Source: JADLHS01 sp039806955 (GTDB lineage: Bacteria; Verrucomicrobiota; Verrucomicrobiia; Limisphaerales; JADLHS01). From it: a stretch of 64,000 bases of DNA. The notes under the pieces were generated by a model. That model saw only the letters and a program-made list of their open reading frames with translations, was not told the DNA's origin and did no database searches. Of this stretch, positions 8,276-17,072 are shown piece by piece; the first letter of the stretch is position 1, and each line of letters begins with the position of its first letter. A program made the position numbers and the translations under genes. The stretch lies in assembly GCA_039806955.1 (NCBI GenBank), contig JBDHQI010000024.1, forward strand, positions 1-64,000. The letters run 5' to 3'.

Positions 8276-8692
8276 ATGAGACTGAAGCAATGTCGTCTGG
8301 TGGACCTGCCCAAAATCAGTGATCCGCGTGGCAACTTGACGTTCATCGAAGGCGGACGCCATGTCCCGTTTGATATTCGCCGGGTGTATTATCTTTACGA
8401 TGTGCCCGGCGGCGCGGAACGCGGCGGCCACGCGCACAAGGAATTGCACCAGTTGATTGTGGCGATGTCCGGGAGTTTTGACGTTGTGCTTGATGATGGC
8501 GCGGAAAAGCGTCGCATCCATTTGAATCGTTCGTACAACGGTTTGTATGTTTGCCCGATGATCTGGCGCGAACTGGACAATTTTTCATCCGGGTCTGTCT
8601 GCATGGTGCTGGCGTCAAATTACTACGATGAGGCCGACTATTATCGCGATTATCAATGCTTTTTAGACGCCCTACGCAAGAGAAAATCATGA
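8276..8692 (+). CDS. fdtA: dTDP-4-oxo-6-deoxyhexose 3,4-ketoisomerase, FdtA/QdtA-like
   Basis: A 138-residue single cupin of the FdtA/WxcM family ('DPRGNLTFIEGG', 'RGGHAHKELHQLIVAMSG', 'NRSYNGLYV', 'WRELDNFSSGSVCMVLAS'). Members move the keto group of dTDP-4-oxo-6-deoxyglucose from C4 to C3, readying it for amination at C3; the two histidines in 'HAHKELHQ' fit the known active site. Its stop overlaps the start of the next gene (ATGA, 8689-8692), an aminotransferase, which is the next step. FdtA (galacto product) and QdtA (gluco product) cannot be separated by eye, so the final sugar may be Fuc3NAc or Qui3NAc. The upstream enzymes RmlA and RmlB are not in the window. Confidence 0.82.
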   Translation: MRLKQCRLVDLPKISDPRGNLTFIEGGRHVPFDIRRVYYLYDVPGGAERGGHAHKELHQLIVAMSGSFDVVLDDGAEKRRIHLNRSYNGLYVCPMIWRELDNFSSGSVCMVLASNYYDEADYYRDYQCFLDALRKRKS

Positions 8693-9789
8693 GCGTTCCT
8701 TTTCTAGAGTTAAAACCTGCCTACGAGGAGTTGCAATCGGAGTTTGATGCGGCTTACCACCGTGTCATGGATTCCGGTCATTATTTGCTCGGAGGAGAAT
8801 TGACGACTTTCGAGTCGGAGTTTGCTGACTTTTGCGGCGTAAAATATTGCGTAGCTGTGGCGAATGGCTTGGATGCTTTGCACCTGATTTTGCGAGCTTA
8901 TGGCATAGGTGAGGGAGACGAAGTCATTGTTCCGGCCAATACTTTCATCGCTACTTGGCTGGCTGTCTCTTATGCCGGAGCTACTCCCATTGGTGTCGAA
9001 CCTGATGTAAAGACCTATAATCTGGATCCTGCAAAAATTAAGCGTGCGATTACTTCGCGCACCAAAGCGATTTTGCCGGTGCATCTTTACGGTCAGCCTG
9101 CTGATATGCGTTCGATTATGGCGGTTGCCGCCGATCACGATTTGGTCGCAATCGAGGACAGTGCGCAAGCTCACGGAGCTCATTATTACGGGCGCTCCAC
9201 GGGAGGGCTTGGGGATGCCGCCGCTCACAGTTTTTATCCTGGAAAAAATCTAGGTGCGTTTAGTGACGCCGGGGCAGTAACCACCAACGACGAAAAACTT
9301 GCCGAAACTGTTCGTACGCTACGAAACTATGGTTCGAAGCGTAAATATTTTCACGAGGTTAAGGGGTTCAATTCACGCGTAGATGAACTTCAGGCTGCCT
9401 TTCTAAGGGTAAAGTTGCAACGACTGAAAGAGTGGAACATTCGGCGACAATCAATCGCGGCGCGTTATCTTTCTGAGTTGGCCGAGGTTCAGTCGTTAAC
9501 TTTGCCTTTCGTACCTTCTTGGGCCGAACCGGTTTGGCATCTATTTGTCATCCGGCACGCGGAGCGAGACCGCTTGCAGCAAAAACTACAGGACCGAGGG
9601 ATAGGCACCTTGATCCATTACCCAATCCCCGCTCACTTGGCTGAAGCGTATACCGATTTAGGAGGTAAAGCGGGCGATTTTCCCATCGCAGAAGAAATGA
9701 GTCGCACGATTTTGAGTTTACCAATCGGACCACACCTGACCTCCAGCCAAGTCGATGAAGTAATTTCCGTTGTCAAGGACTCAGCTTGA
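8689..9789 (+). CDS. fdtB: DegT/DnrJ/EryC1 sugar aminotransferase, FdtB/QdtB-like
   Basis: A 366-residue PLP-dependent aminotransferase. 'SFYPGKNLGAFSDAGAV' places the Schiff-base lysine at 186, 'VHLYGQPADM' and 'EDSAQAHGA' are the usual cofactor contacts, and 'GFNSRVDELQAAFL' is the family signature. It should transfer an amino group from glutamate to the C3 keto sugar made by the preceding gene. The start is ATG 8689 because it overlaps the stop of fdtA and gives the normal 'VPFLELKPAY' N-terminus; an upstream in-frame TTG/ATG would lie within fdtA. The gene is less GC-rich than its flanks (26 of 60 bases in 9001-9060). Confidence 0.85.
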   Translation: MSVPFLELKPAYEELQSEFDAAYHRVMDSGHYLLGGELTTFESEFADFCGVKYCVAVANGLDALHLILRAYGIGEGDEVIVPANTFIATWLAVSYAGATPIGVEPDVKTYNLDPAKIKRAITSRTKAILPVHLYGQPADMRSIMAVAADHDLVAIEDSAQAHGAHYYGRSTGGLGDAAAHSFYPGKNLGAFSDAGAVTTNDEKLAETVRTLRNYGSKRKYFHEVKGFNSRVDELQAAFLRVKLQRLKEWNIRRQSIAARYLSELAEVQSLTLPFVPSWAEPVWHLFVIRHAERDRLQQKLQDRGIGTLIHYPIPAHLAEAYTDLGGKAGDFPIAEEMSRTILSLPIGPHLTSSQVDEVISVVKDSA

Positions 9790-11327
9790 ACGTCGCTGTT
9801 GATTTTGCGACTCATATGGAATCAGCTTCAACCAACCCCAAGTCCTATGGGCAGATCCTGAAATCTTCTGCGGTGATCGGCGGCTCCTCGGCGGTGACGC
9901 TTGTACTGGGCATGGTGCGGGCAAAAGCAATCGCGCTCTTGTTGGGGACCGGAGGTTATGGTCTATGGGGAATTTGTAATTCCATAGTGGAATTGTCTCA
10001 AACGATTGTGGGAATGGGGATGAATGGCAGTGGCGTTCGCCAAATTGCCGAAGCTACTGGAAGCGGGGATGAGCAACGTATTGCGCGTACGGTTATCACC
10101 TTGCGACGAGTTTCACGTGTTTTGGGAGCCGTCGGAGCAATTTTGCTGGCTGTGTTTTCGCGCCGCGTCGCCTTGTTTTCATTTGGCGATGCTGGGTACG
10201 CACCAATGGTGGCGGTCCTATCGCTGACCGTACTGTGCAACATCATTTCGCAAGGGCAGAACGCTTTGCTGCAGGGGGTGCGGCGTATTGCCGACATGGC
10301 GAAGGATAAGGTGTTGGGAGCGATCTTCAGCACCTTGGTCTGTATTCCGATCATCTATTTTTTCCGCGAACGTGGGATTGCTTGGGCCTTGGTTTCTGTC
10401 GCCGGGTTTAGCGTGCTGACTTCTTGGTTCTTCGCCCGACGGGTTAAGGTTGTTTCTATAAAAATGCGCGTGGCGGATTTTTTTAATGAAACTGGTGAGT
10501 TATTTAAGCTTGGGGCGGTGTTCCTAACGACCGGTTTAATGGTGGTCGGGGTTAACTATTGCATTAATATTATTTTGATGCGCCGCATGGATGCAAATGC
10601 GGTCGGACTGTATGGTGCTGCTTGGTTGGTGGGCGGTTATTTTGCCGGGTTTGTGTTGCAGGCGATGGGGACTGATTTCTACCCGCGGCTTACTGCTATT
10701 GCTGGTGACCACGCCAAATGTAATCAGTTGGTTAATGAGCAAACCGAGATTGGAATTCTTTTAGCCGGTCCCGGCATGGTGGCGACGTTGACCTTTGCAC
10801 CTTGGGCGATTCAGATTTTACAGTCGGCTAAATTCCTCCCGGCGGTGGACGTGTTGCGTTGGATCAGCTTGGGGATTCTGCTGCGGGTCATTGCTTGGCC
10901 GATGGGGTTCATCATGTTGGCCAAAAACGCGAAAACGGTATTTTTTTTAAGCGAGCTGGGTTCCAGTGCGACCTATTTAGCGATGGTATGGTTTGCGGTT
11001 GGACATTGGGGGGTTAACGGGGTGGGGATGGCGTTTGTTGCCATGTATGTACTCTACATAATCGCAGTCTATGCTATTAGCCGTAAACTAACTGGTTTTA
11101 TTTGGAGCCGAGCGTCTTGGCAACTTATCAGTAGCTACTTGACGCTGGCGCTTGTCGTGAGCGTGGCGTTCTATTTCTTGGGGGAATTGGCGGCAACCAT
11201 AATCGGGGTAATGGTAATGAGCGGTATGGCAGTGTATTCGATCCGAAAGATAGCCAGTCTTTTGCCTCCGGAACGTTTCCCGCGTCGTTTTAGGAGACTG
11301 TTGGTTAAGTTGCGAGTACTGGACTGA
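9786..11327 (+). CDS. Wzx-like lipid-linked oligosaccharide flippase
   Basis: A 513-residue polytopic membrane protein of the MOP/MATE polysaccharide-flippase group, with about 12-14 hydrophobic segments and the family opening 'KSSAVIGGSSAVTLVLGMVRAKA' region followed by 'LLGTGGYGLWG'. It would move an undecaprenyl-linked glycan across the inner membrane. The start is taken as TTG 9786: AAGGA at 9775-9779 lies six bases upstream and TTGA overlaps the stop of fdtB. ATG 9816 is in frame but lacks a ribosome-binding site. A flippase without a nearby polymerase or glycosyltransferase is unusual. Base composition is lower in GC than the flanking dehydrogenase gene. Confidence 0.85.
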   Translation: MNVAVDFATHMESASTNPKSYGQILKSSAVIGGSSAVTLVLGMVRAKAIALLLGTGGYGLWGICNSIVELSQTIVGMGMNGSGVRQIAEATGSGDEQRIARTVITLRRVSRVLGAVGAILLAVFSRRVALFSFGDAGYAPMVAVLSLTVLCNIISQGQNALLQGVRRIADMAKDKVLGAIFSTLVCIPIIYFFRERGIAWALVSVAGFSVLTSWFFARRVKVVSIKMRVADFFNETGELFKLGAVFLTTGLMVVGVNYCINIILMRRMDANAVGLYGAAWLVGGYFAGFVLQAMGTDFYPRLTAIAGDHAKCNQLVNEQTEIGILLAGPGMVATLTFAPWAIQILQSAKFLPAVDVLRWISLGILLRVIAWPMGFIMLAKNAKTVFFLSELGSSATYLAMVWFAVGHWGVNGVGMAFVAMYVLYIIAVYAISRKLTGFIWSRASWQLISSYLTLALVVSVAFYFLGELAATIIGVMVMSGMAVYSIRKIASLLPPERFPRRFRRLLVKLRVLD

Positions 11328-11383
11328 GTGAGCAAATCATTGAGGATCGCATTTGGTTTCAGAGTAAGTTCGCAATCATCTGT

Positions 11384-11406
11384 TGATAATGCCCAACTAA
11401 TTATCA
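11384..11406. repeat. 7-bp inverted repeat before the dehydrogenase gene
   Basis: TGATAAT (11384-11390) and ATTATCA (11400-11406) flank a nine-base loop in the 123-base gap between the flippase and the nucleotide-sugar dehydrogenase. It could be an operator or a weak hairpin; there is no T-run. The gap is also AT-rich just before the start codon. Confidence 0.35.
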
Positions 11407-11450
11407 GTTCGGTAAGTTCGATCGATTCAAAAATAACAAAATAACACTAA

Positions 11451-12737
11451 ATGAAAATTGGTATTGTGGGTTTGGGTTATGTCGGTCTGCCGTTGTCGTT
11501 GCAGTTCGCCCGGTCGGGCGTGACCGTGCTGGGCCTCGACATTGATACGAGTAAGGTGGATTTGCTCAACCAGGGAAAGAGCTTCATCAAACACATCACC
11601 GCCGATGCGGTCGCCAGCGCCGTGAAGAACGGGACGTTTTCCGCGTCGTCGGACTTCAGTCGCATCCGCGAGGTCAACGCCGTCATCATCTGCGTGCCGA
11701 CGCCGTTGAATAAAAATCGCGAGCCGGATATTTCCTACATCCTTGACACCGGCAAGGCCATTGCACCGCACTTGCAAAAGGGTGCGCTCGTGGTACTCGA
11801 ATCTACGACGTATCCGGGAACAACGGATGAGGACCTGCGCGGTGTGCTGGAAGTAGGCTCAGGTCTGGAGGCGGGGCGAGATTTTCACCTGGCATTTTCT
11901 CCTGAACGCGAGGATCCTGGCAACCCGGACAGCAAGGTGGTGACGATCCCCAAAGTAGTTGGTGGCTACACGCCGAAATGCCTGGAGCGCGCGACGGAAC
12001 TTTATTCCCAGGCCATCAAGACCATTGTGCCGGTTTCGTCGTGTCGCGCTGCTGAAGCGACGAAGTTGCTGGAAAATACCTTCCGGGGCGTCAACATTGC
12101 GCTGGTCAATGAACTCAAGGTCGTTTACAGCGCCATGGGCATTGACGTGTGGGAGGTGATCAACGCGGCAAAGACAAAACCGTTTGGGTTCATGCCGTTC
12201 TATCCTGGGCCGGGTCTCGGCGGGCATTGCATTCCGATTGATCCGTTTTATCTGACGTGGAAAGCGCGCGAGTACGGTCAGAACACGCGCTTTATTGAAC
12301 TGGCGGGAGAGGTGAACACCGCCATGCCCGAGTATGTGGTGCATCGGGTGGCGGATGCGTTGAACGAACAGCAAAAGGCAGTGAACGGCAGCCACATTTT
12401 GGTGCTGGGTCTGGCGTACAAGCCCAACGTGGATGACGAGCGTGAATCGCCCAGTTATGTGCTGATGGAAAAGTTACAGTCGCGCGGCGCGAAGGTGGCG
12501 TATTACGATCCCTACGTTCCGGTGATCCGCCCCACGCGGGAACACGCGCACTGGACAGGCACAAAATCGGTGGAATGGAACCGGGAAACCATCGCCAGCT
12601 TCGACTTGGTTTTGATTGCCACGGCGCATCAGACCGTGAACTACGCCGAACTGGCCGACTGGGCGTCGGTCATCGTAGATACGCGCAATGCGATGCACGG
12701 AATTCCGACCGCACCGAATCAGGTTTTGAAGGCATAA
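11451..12737 (+). CDS. UDP-N-acetylglucosamine/UDP-sugar 6-dehydrogenase, WbpA-like
   Basis: A 428-residue NAD-dependent nucleotide-sugar dehydrogenase. It opens with the Rossmann motif 'GIVGLGYVGLPL', has 'STTYPGTT' and the catalytic cysteine 260 in 'GPGLGGHCIPIDPFYL', and a C-terminal binding domain ('LGLAYKPNVDDERESPS'). Such enzymes oxidise C6 of a UDP-hexose twice to make a uronic acid. The 'KPFGFMPFYPGPG' context resembles the UDP-GlcNAc/ManNAc dehydrogenases (WbpA/WecC) more than UDP-glucose dehydrogenase. Its product would be a natural substrate for the asparagine-synthetase-like amidotransferase upstream, which could form a uronamide. A terminator follows 19 bases downstream. Confidence 0.86.
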   Translation: MKIGIVGLGYVGLPLSLQFARSGVTVLGLDIDTSKVDLLNQGKSFIKHITADAVASAVKNGTFSASSDFSRIREVNAVIICVPTPLNKNREPDISYILDTGKAIAPHLQKGALVVLESTTYPGTTDEDLRGVLEVGSGLEAGRDFHLAFSPEREDPGNPDSKVVTIPKVVGGYTPKCLERATELYSQAIKTIVPVSSCRAAEATKLLENTFRGVNIALVNELKVVYSAMGIDVWEVINAAKTKPFGFMPFYPGPGLGGHCIPIDPFYLTWKAREYGQNTRFIELAGEVNTAMPEYVVHRVADALNEQQKAVNGSHILVLGLAYKPNVDDERESPSYVLMEKLQSRGAKVAYYDPYVPVIRPTREHAHWTGTKSVEWNRETIASFDLVLIATAHQTVNYAELADWASVIVDTRNAMHGIPTAPNQVLKA

Positions 12738-12755
12738 TCGGTTTTTGATTTGCAC

Positions 12756-12786
12756 AACGGAGCTGGGTGACGCCCGCTCCGTTTTT
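12756..12786 (+). terminator. Rho-independent terminator of the glycan cluster
   Basis: AACGGAGC pairs with GCTCCGTT (12756-12763 and 12776-12783), with a possible inner GGG/CCC pairing in the 12-base loop, followed by a T-run to 12786. It lies between the dehydrogenase and the convergent pyrD. The reverse strand has no T-run, so it should act mainly on + strand transcripts. Confidence 0.8.
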
Positions 12787-12792
12787 ATGTAC

Positions 12793-13917
12793 TCATGCGT
12801 AGGCAACTGCCGCTTGCAGGCCGACGGCGTCGCGCAGGTTGGTGAGGCCATGTTGATTCATGCGTTCGCGCAGGCCGACAATCAATTCTTTTACCAGCCC
12901 CGGACCTTCATAAACCAAACCCGTGAAGATTTGAAGTAAGCTCGCGCCAGCGGTAATTTTTTCCCAAGCGTCATCGGCAGAGAAAATTCCGCCGACCCCA
13001 ATGATTGGGAGTTGCCCCCAGGATTGCCGAAATAAATACCGGATAATTTCCGTGCTGCGCTGGCGAAGTGGTCGCCCGCTCAAGCCGCCCACTTCACGAA
13101 AAACCCGCTGGGAAGTGGGATGCGTCGAGTCGGGCCGAGTGATGGTAGTATTCGTGGCGACAATTCCTGAAACGAGGCCAGTGTTGGTCAGTTGAAGGAT
13201 TTCATCGAGTGCTTCAAAACTCAAATCTGGAGCGACTTTGATTAAGATGGGTTTGCGCGTTGAAGTGGCGTCAATTCCGATTTGTTCTTCTTTCAGGGCG
13301 GCAAGAATTTCCGTGAGTGCTGACTGGTCTTGAAGCTGGCGTAGATTCGGTGTGTTGGGCGAGCTGACGTTGACGACGAAAAAGTCAGCCAGATCTCGAA
13401 GAACTCTGAAGGATTTTGCGTAATCCGCCGCCGCATCCGCGAGTGGCGTAATTTTTGATTTGCCGAGGTTGATGCCAACGGGATGTTTGGGCCAGCGGCC
13501 GCACGAACGCCAATCGTGCAGGGTTTCGGCCAGTGCTTCCGCTCCAGGATTATTAAAACCCATGCGGTTGACGATGGCGTTTTCGGTGATGGCTCGAAAG
13601 ACTCGGGGACGCGGATTGCCGGGCTGTGGATGCCAGGTGGCGGCACCAATTTCCGTGAAGCCAAATCCCAACGCCTGCCAGGCGGGAAGTGCCTCGCCAA
13701 GTTTATCCATTCCGGCTGCAAGTCCGATGGGATTAGGAAATTGCAAACCCCACAAATTTATTGGCAGTTGTGGAGCGCCAAGCAGTGACTCCATGGAATC
13801 GCAAACGAATTCGTGGCGACTGACCCAGCCCAGAGTTTGTAGCGTGAATTCATGGATGGCTTCCGCGTCACGAGCAAAAAGGCTGGGGCGAATCAGGTTG
13901 CGATAGAGCCAACTCAT
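12793..13917 (-). CDS. pyrD: Dihydroorotate dehydrogenase, class 2 (quinone)
   Basis: A 374-residue flavoprotein that oxidises dihydroorotate to orotate in pyrimidine synthesis, passing electrons to quinone at the membrane. Motifs are 'NPIGLAAGMDKLGEAL', 'FTEIGAATWHPQPGNPRPR', 'NVSSPNTPNLRQLQ' (class 2 catalytic serine region) and the FMN-phosphate site 'IGVGGIFSADDAWEKI'. The N-terminal 'SWLYRNLIRPSLFARDAEAIH' helix is the membrane/quinone domain of class 2 enzymes and fixes the start at 13917. A longer in-frame start would overlap the upstream HEAT-repeat gene. Confidence 0.95.
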   Translation of the reverse strand: MSWLYRNLIRPSLFARDAEAIHEFTLQTLGWVSRHEFVCDSMESLLGAPQLPINLWGLQFPNPIGLAAGMDKLGEALPAWQALGFGFTEIGAATWHPQPGNPRPRVFRAITENAIVNRMGFNNPGAEALAETLHDWRSCGRWPKHPVGINLGKSKITPLADAAADYAKSFRVLRDLADFFVVNVSSPNTPNLRQLQDQSALTEILAALKEEQIGIDATSTRKPILIKVAPDLSFEALDEILQLTNTGLVSGIVATNTTITRPDSTHPTSQRVFREVGGLSGRPLRQRSTEIIRYLFRQSWGQLPIIGVGGIFSADDAWEKITAGASLLQIFTGLVYEGPGLVKELIVGLRERMNQHGLTNLRDAVGLQAAVAYA

Positions 13918-13960
13918 GCCGCCATGGTCGAGAAAGGGCTGGTGGGTGTCGAGTTGAGAT

Positions 13961-14944
13961 TCATTGTGGCTGAGGCGCGATGGTGTTGGAAGCGGCGATT
14001 CGGGTGAGGATGTGTTGAACGATCTTGCGGACTGATTCATCTTCGTCGCTCAATCCAGCGGTAAGAAGTTTTAGCGCGTGGGCATTGGTTTGTCGCGCAA
14101 GCCATAGTGACTGATAAGCCATGCGCCGGATGCTGGTGGAATTGGTGGATGCTGCCAGGCTGGAAGTCATCACACTACCTGGCGGAGGCCGGAGGATCGC
14201 CAGGGAGTTGAACGCGGCATTTCGCAGTTGGGGATCAGAGTTGGTAACCGCCAGGTCCACAACTATCGGCACGGCGGCTGAGCCGATCTGACTGAGCGAA
14301 TAGAACGCGGACGCGCGCACGGTTGCGTTGGTGTCCATGGAAGCCAGGATGAGCGCCGTCACTGCAGGCAGCGCGTTGGATTTGGCCTGGCCAAGCGCAT
14401 AGACGGAAACGTGACGCGTGCGAACCTCCGCATTGGTGGCCAGCGGGATCAAGTTGGAAATCGCTCGCGAGCCCAACGCCGAAATGTTTTGCGCGACGGC
14501 CCAACGCTCTGGTGAATCGGGGTTGGTTAGAATTCGCATGAAATCCGGCAGAGCTGGGGTGGCATTCGTTTCCAAAATTCCCAAGGCACGAATGGCGCCA
14601 ACACGATATTCGGCCGCGTCCAAGCGGATTTTAGGAAATAGGTAACTGCGAGCCGGCGGCGGGAAATACCGGATATATTTCAATAGCAGCTTTTTGTAGG
14701 GGGGGTCTTGTCTGAGAAGTAATGCGCGCAATTCTGGAACGGCTGCTGCACCCATTGCTTGAAAGGCGCTGGTGGCTTCGTTGGTTTGCTGGGAGGTGGC
14801 GCTCAAATATAATCCGCGCGTCCATTCCCGAACAGTCTTTCCCTGAAATTCCACAGCGGCGCGATGATTAGTCTGCCACAGCCACAGCAACACAAAGGCG
14901 GCAAACGCAAACCACGCCAGGAGAATGAAGCGATGTCGTCTCAA
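13961..14944 (-). CDS. Membrane-anchored HEAT-repeat protein
   Basis: A 327-residue protein with an N-terminal hydrophobic segment (about 7-23, 'FILLAWFAFAAFVLLWLW') followed by alpha-helical HEAT-like repeats, for example 'RVGAIRALGILETNATPALP', 'VRTRHVSVYALGQ' and 'VRASAFYSLSQIGSAAVPI'. Such repeats form protein-binding superhelices; no catalytic motif is seen. Most of the protein would lie in the periplasm, held by one transmembrane helix. It sits 20 bases after the hopene cyclase gene on the same strand, so the two may be co-transcribed, but no functional link is evident. Confidence 0.75.
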   Translation of the reverse strand: MRRHRFILLAWFAFAAFVLLWLWQTNHRAAVEFQGKTVREWTRGLYLSATSQQTNEATSAFQAMGAAAVPELRALLLRQDPPYKKLLLKYIRYFPPPARSYLFPKIRLDAAEYRVGAIRALGILETNATPALPDFMRILTNPDSPERWAVAQNISALGSRAISNLIPLATNAEVRTRHVSVYALGQAKSNALPAVTALILASMDTNATVRASAFYSLSQIGSAAVPIVVDLAVTNSDPQLRNAAFNSLAILRPPPGSVMTSSLAASTNSTSIRRMAYQSLWLARQTNAHALKLLTAGLSDEDESVRKIVQHILTRIAASNTIAPQPQ

Positions 14945-14964
14945 GTCGTAGCGACTTTACCACG

Positions 14965-16977
14965 TCAAGTCGTCACGTGCCCGTTTAATTTGATGATCCG
15001 GTTGTCAGACGAATCGGTGAGCAGTTTCCGATAGGTCGCCAGCGCCAGGAGCGGCCAGGAATTGCGGTACATGTCGTACTTGAGATAGAAAACCTTGGGA
15101 AAACCGGTGCCGGTAATTTCCGCCTCATCCCAGGAGCCGTCTTCGTTTTGCGTGCGGATCAGATACTCAATGCCACAACGCAGGCTGGGCAGATCGGGAT
15201 CCCCAAACGCGCAAAGCCCCATTACTGCCCAGGCAGTTTGGGAAGCCGTGCTTGGCCCCTGCCCCTTGAACACGGGATCGTCGTACGTATTGCAGCGTTC
15301 GCCCCAGCCGCCGTCGGGATGTTGTACGCTTTCGAGCCAACGGCGCGCTTTTTGCAGCCAAGGTTCATTCATATCGAGCTTAAGCGCCCGCATGCCACGC
15401 AACACCTGCCACGTGCCGTAAATATAATTCACTCCCCAGCGCCCGTACCAGGATCCGTCTTCCTCCTGCTGCGTGCGGATGTAGTTCAACGCCGCCACGA
15501 TTTGCGGATGGTTCACGTCCCAGCCTTCGTAGCCGAGCAATTCCAAGATGCGCGCCGTAATGTCGGCGCATTCCGGGTCCAACATGGCGTTGTGGTCGGC
15601 GAACGGAACTTTTTCCAGAATGTTCTTGGTGCAATCCTTGTCGAAGGCCGCCCAGCCACCGTCTTTGCATTGGAAGGTCATCATCCATTTCATGCCGCGC
15701 GCGAAACATTCCTCGCGCCGGGCCGGGTGGTCGGTGGCAATTTGTCGGAGCGCCAGCAGCACCATCGCGGTGTCATCGACGTCCGGGTTCCATTCGTTGT
15801 TATATTCGAAGACCCAGCCGCTAGGCTCGATGTCCACGGGGTTTTTATGAATCCAATCGCCCCGTCGGCGAATTTCTTTTCCCATGAGCCATTCGGCCGC
15901 TTGCTTGAGGCGCGGATCATCGGCGGGCAAACCTGATTCGCGCAGGCAAATGGCGACAATGGCGGTATCCCATACTGGCGATAAGCATGGTTCAATCCGG
16001 ATGTCGTCCTCCGTTTCGTGTTCGAGCCGTTTGAGTTCCTTTTCCGCGCGGAGCAATTGCGGATGGTCTTTGGGATAACCCAAAGCCTTGAGCGCAATCA
16101 CCGAATTGAGCATGGCCGGAAAGATTGCAGCCAATCCATCACTGCCTTCAAAGCGTTCCAACATCCAGTTTTCGCATTTCTTCAACGCCTGACGGCGGAA
16201 TGGGTGGATCCCATACTCGGCAAATTTTTCGGCGAATTTATGCAGCCGATCCAGCCAGAGGAAAAAATTGCGCCACGAGATTCGATCCGGGTCCGGTGAC
16301 AAGGCCAGATCCCGCTCGTGGAATCCCTGCGGGTACAACTCGTCGAGGTTGACATGCTTTTTCGGAATTCGCGTCGGTTTGAAATGGTTGATGATGGCCA
16401 GGGGCACGAGCATGGCCCGTGACCAATTACTCATCTCCCAAAAATTGACGTGAAACCACTTGCCGATGAGTAACACCTCGCAGGGGATCGTGGGCACATA
16501 TTTCCACGGATAAAGTCCCAGCAGCGCGAGATATAATTTGGAGAAGGTGTTCATGCGCGGAACGCCGCCGAGGTTTTTGGCGATTTCGCGCGCTTTGAGC
16601 ATGCGCGGATCCGTTACCGGAACCCCCGCGAGTTTGAGGGCGAGATAGGCTTTGATGGTGGCGTTGACTTCCGCCGGTCCGCCGTAATAGATATTCCAAC
16701 CGCCCTCGGGAAGTTGTCGGCTCAACAAGTGATTGACCGCTTTTCGCTGCCATTCCGGGTCCACCTTGCCGTTCCAATAATGATAGGCCAGCGTGTCGGA
16801 AACCAGCGTGCTGTCCACAATCAGTTCGCCCACCCAATAACCTTCCGGTTTTTGCAAACTGAGCAGGTATTGTTGCGAACGCTGGAGCGCAACTTCAAGC
16901 TCAGGCCAATCCGGGGTTTCGGGACTATGGACCGTTGCTTCGTGTCGCGGTCTCAGAGTATGCTGTGAAGCTAACAC
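14965..16977 (-). CDS. shc: Squalene-hopene cyclase
   Basis: A 670-residue terpene cyclase of normal length for the family. The protonating motif DVDD lies at 399-402 in 'NPDVDDTAMVLLAL', and several QW repeats are visible ('QEEDGSWYGRWGVNYIYGTW', 'QHPDGGWGE', 'QNEDGSWDE'). The enzyme sits in the inner membrane as a monotopic protein and cyclises squalene to hopene, so the cell should make hopanoids. Squalene-forming genes (hpnCDE) and hopanoid-modifying genes are not in the window. No signal peptide is present, as expected. Confidence 0.95.
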   Translation of the reverse strand: MLASQHTLRPRHEATVHSPETPDWPELEVALQRSQQYLLSLQKPEGYWVGELIVDSTLVSDTLAYHYWNGKVDPEWQRKAVNHLLSRQLPEGGWNIYYGGPAEVNATIKAYLALKLAGVPVTDPRMLKAREIAKNLGGVPRMNTFSKLYLALLGLYPWKYVPTIPCEVLLIGKWFHVNFWEMSNWSRAMLVPLAIINHFKPTRIPKKHVNLDELYPQGFHERDLALSPDPDRISWRNFFLWLDRLHKFAEKFAEYGIHPFRRQALKKCENWMLERFEGSDGLAAIFPAMLNSVIALKALGYPKDHPQLLRAEKELKRLEHETEDDIRIEPCLSPVWDTAIVAICLRESGLPADDPRLKQAAEWLMGKEIRRRGDWIHKNPVDIEPSGWVFEYNNEWNPDVDDTAMVLLALRQIATDHPARREECFARGMKWMMTFQCKDGGWAAFDKDCTKNILEKVPFADHNAMLDPECADITARILELLGYEGWDVNHPQIVAALNYIRTQQEEDGSWYGRWGVNYIYGTWQVLRGMRALKLDMNEPWLQKARRWLESVQHPDGGWGERCNTYDDPVFKGQGPSTASQTAWAVMGLCAFGDPDLPSLRCGIEYLIRTQNEDGSWDEAEITGTGFPKVFYLKYDMYRNSWPLLALATYRKLLTDSSDNRIIKLNGHVTT

Positions 16978-17072
16978 GCGCTCACTTTCCGCATTAGCGC
17001 GGGGGATGTAAAGATGATAATGCCGCGTCCTTCAAGGTTGAATTTTAGCCGCCAGTTTCTCATCGTGATGCC

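Noticed and set aside
12738..12792. Bidirectional terminator serving pyrD as well
   Set aside because: The reverse strand of the hairpin lacks a T-run, so only the + strand transcript is well terminated.
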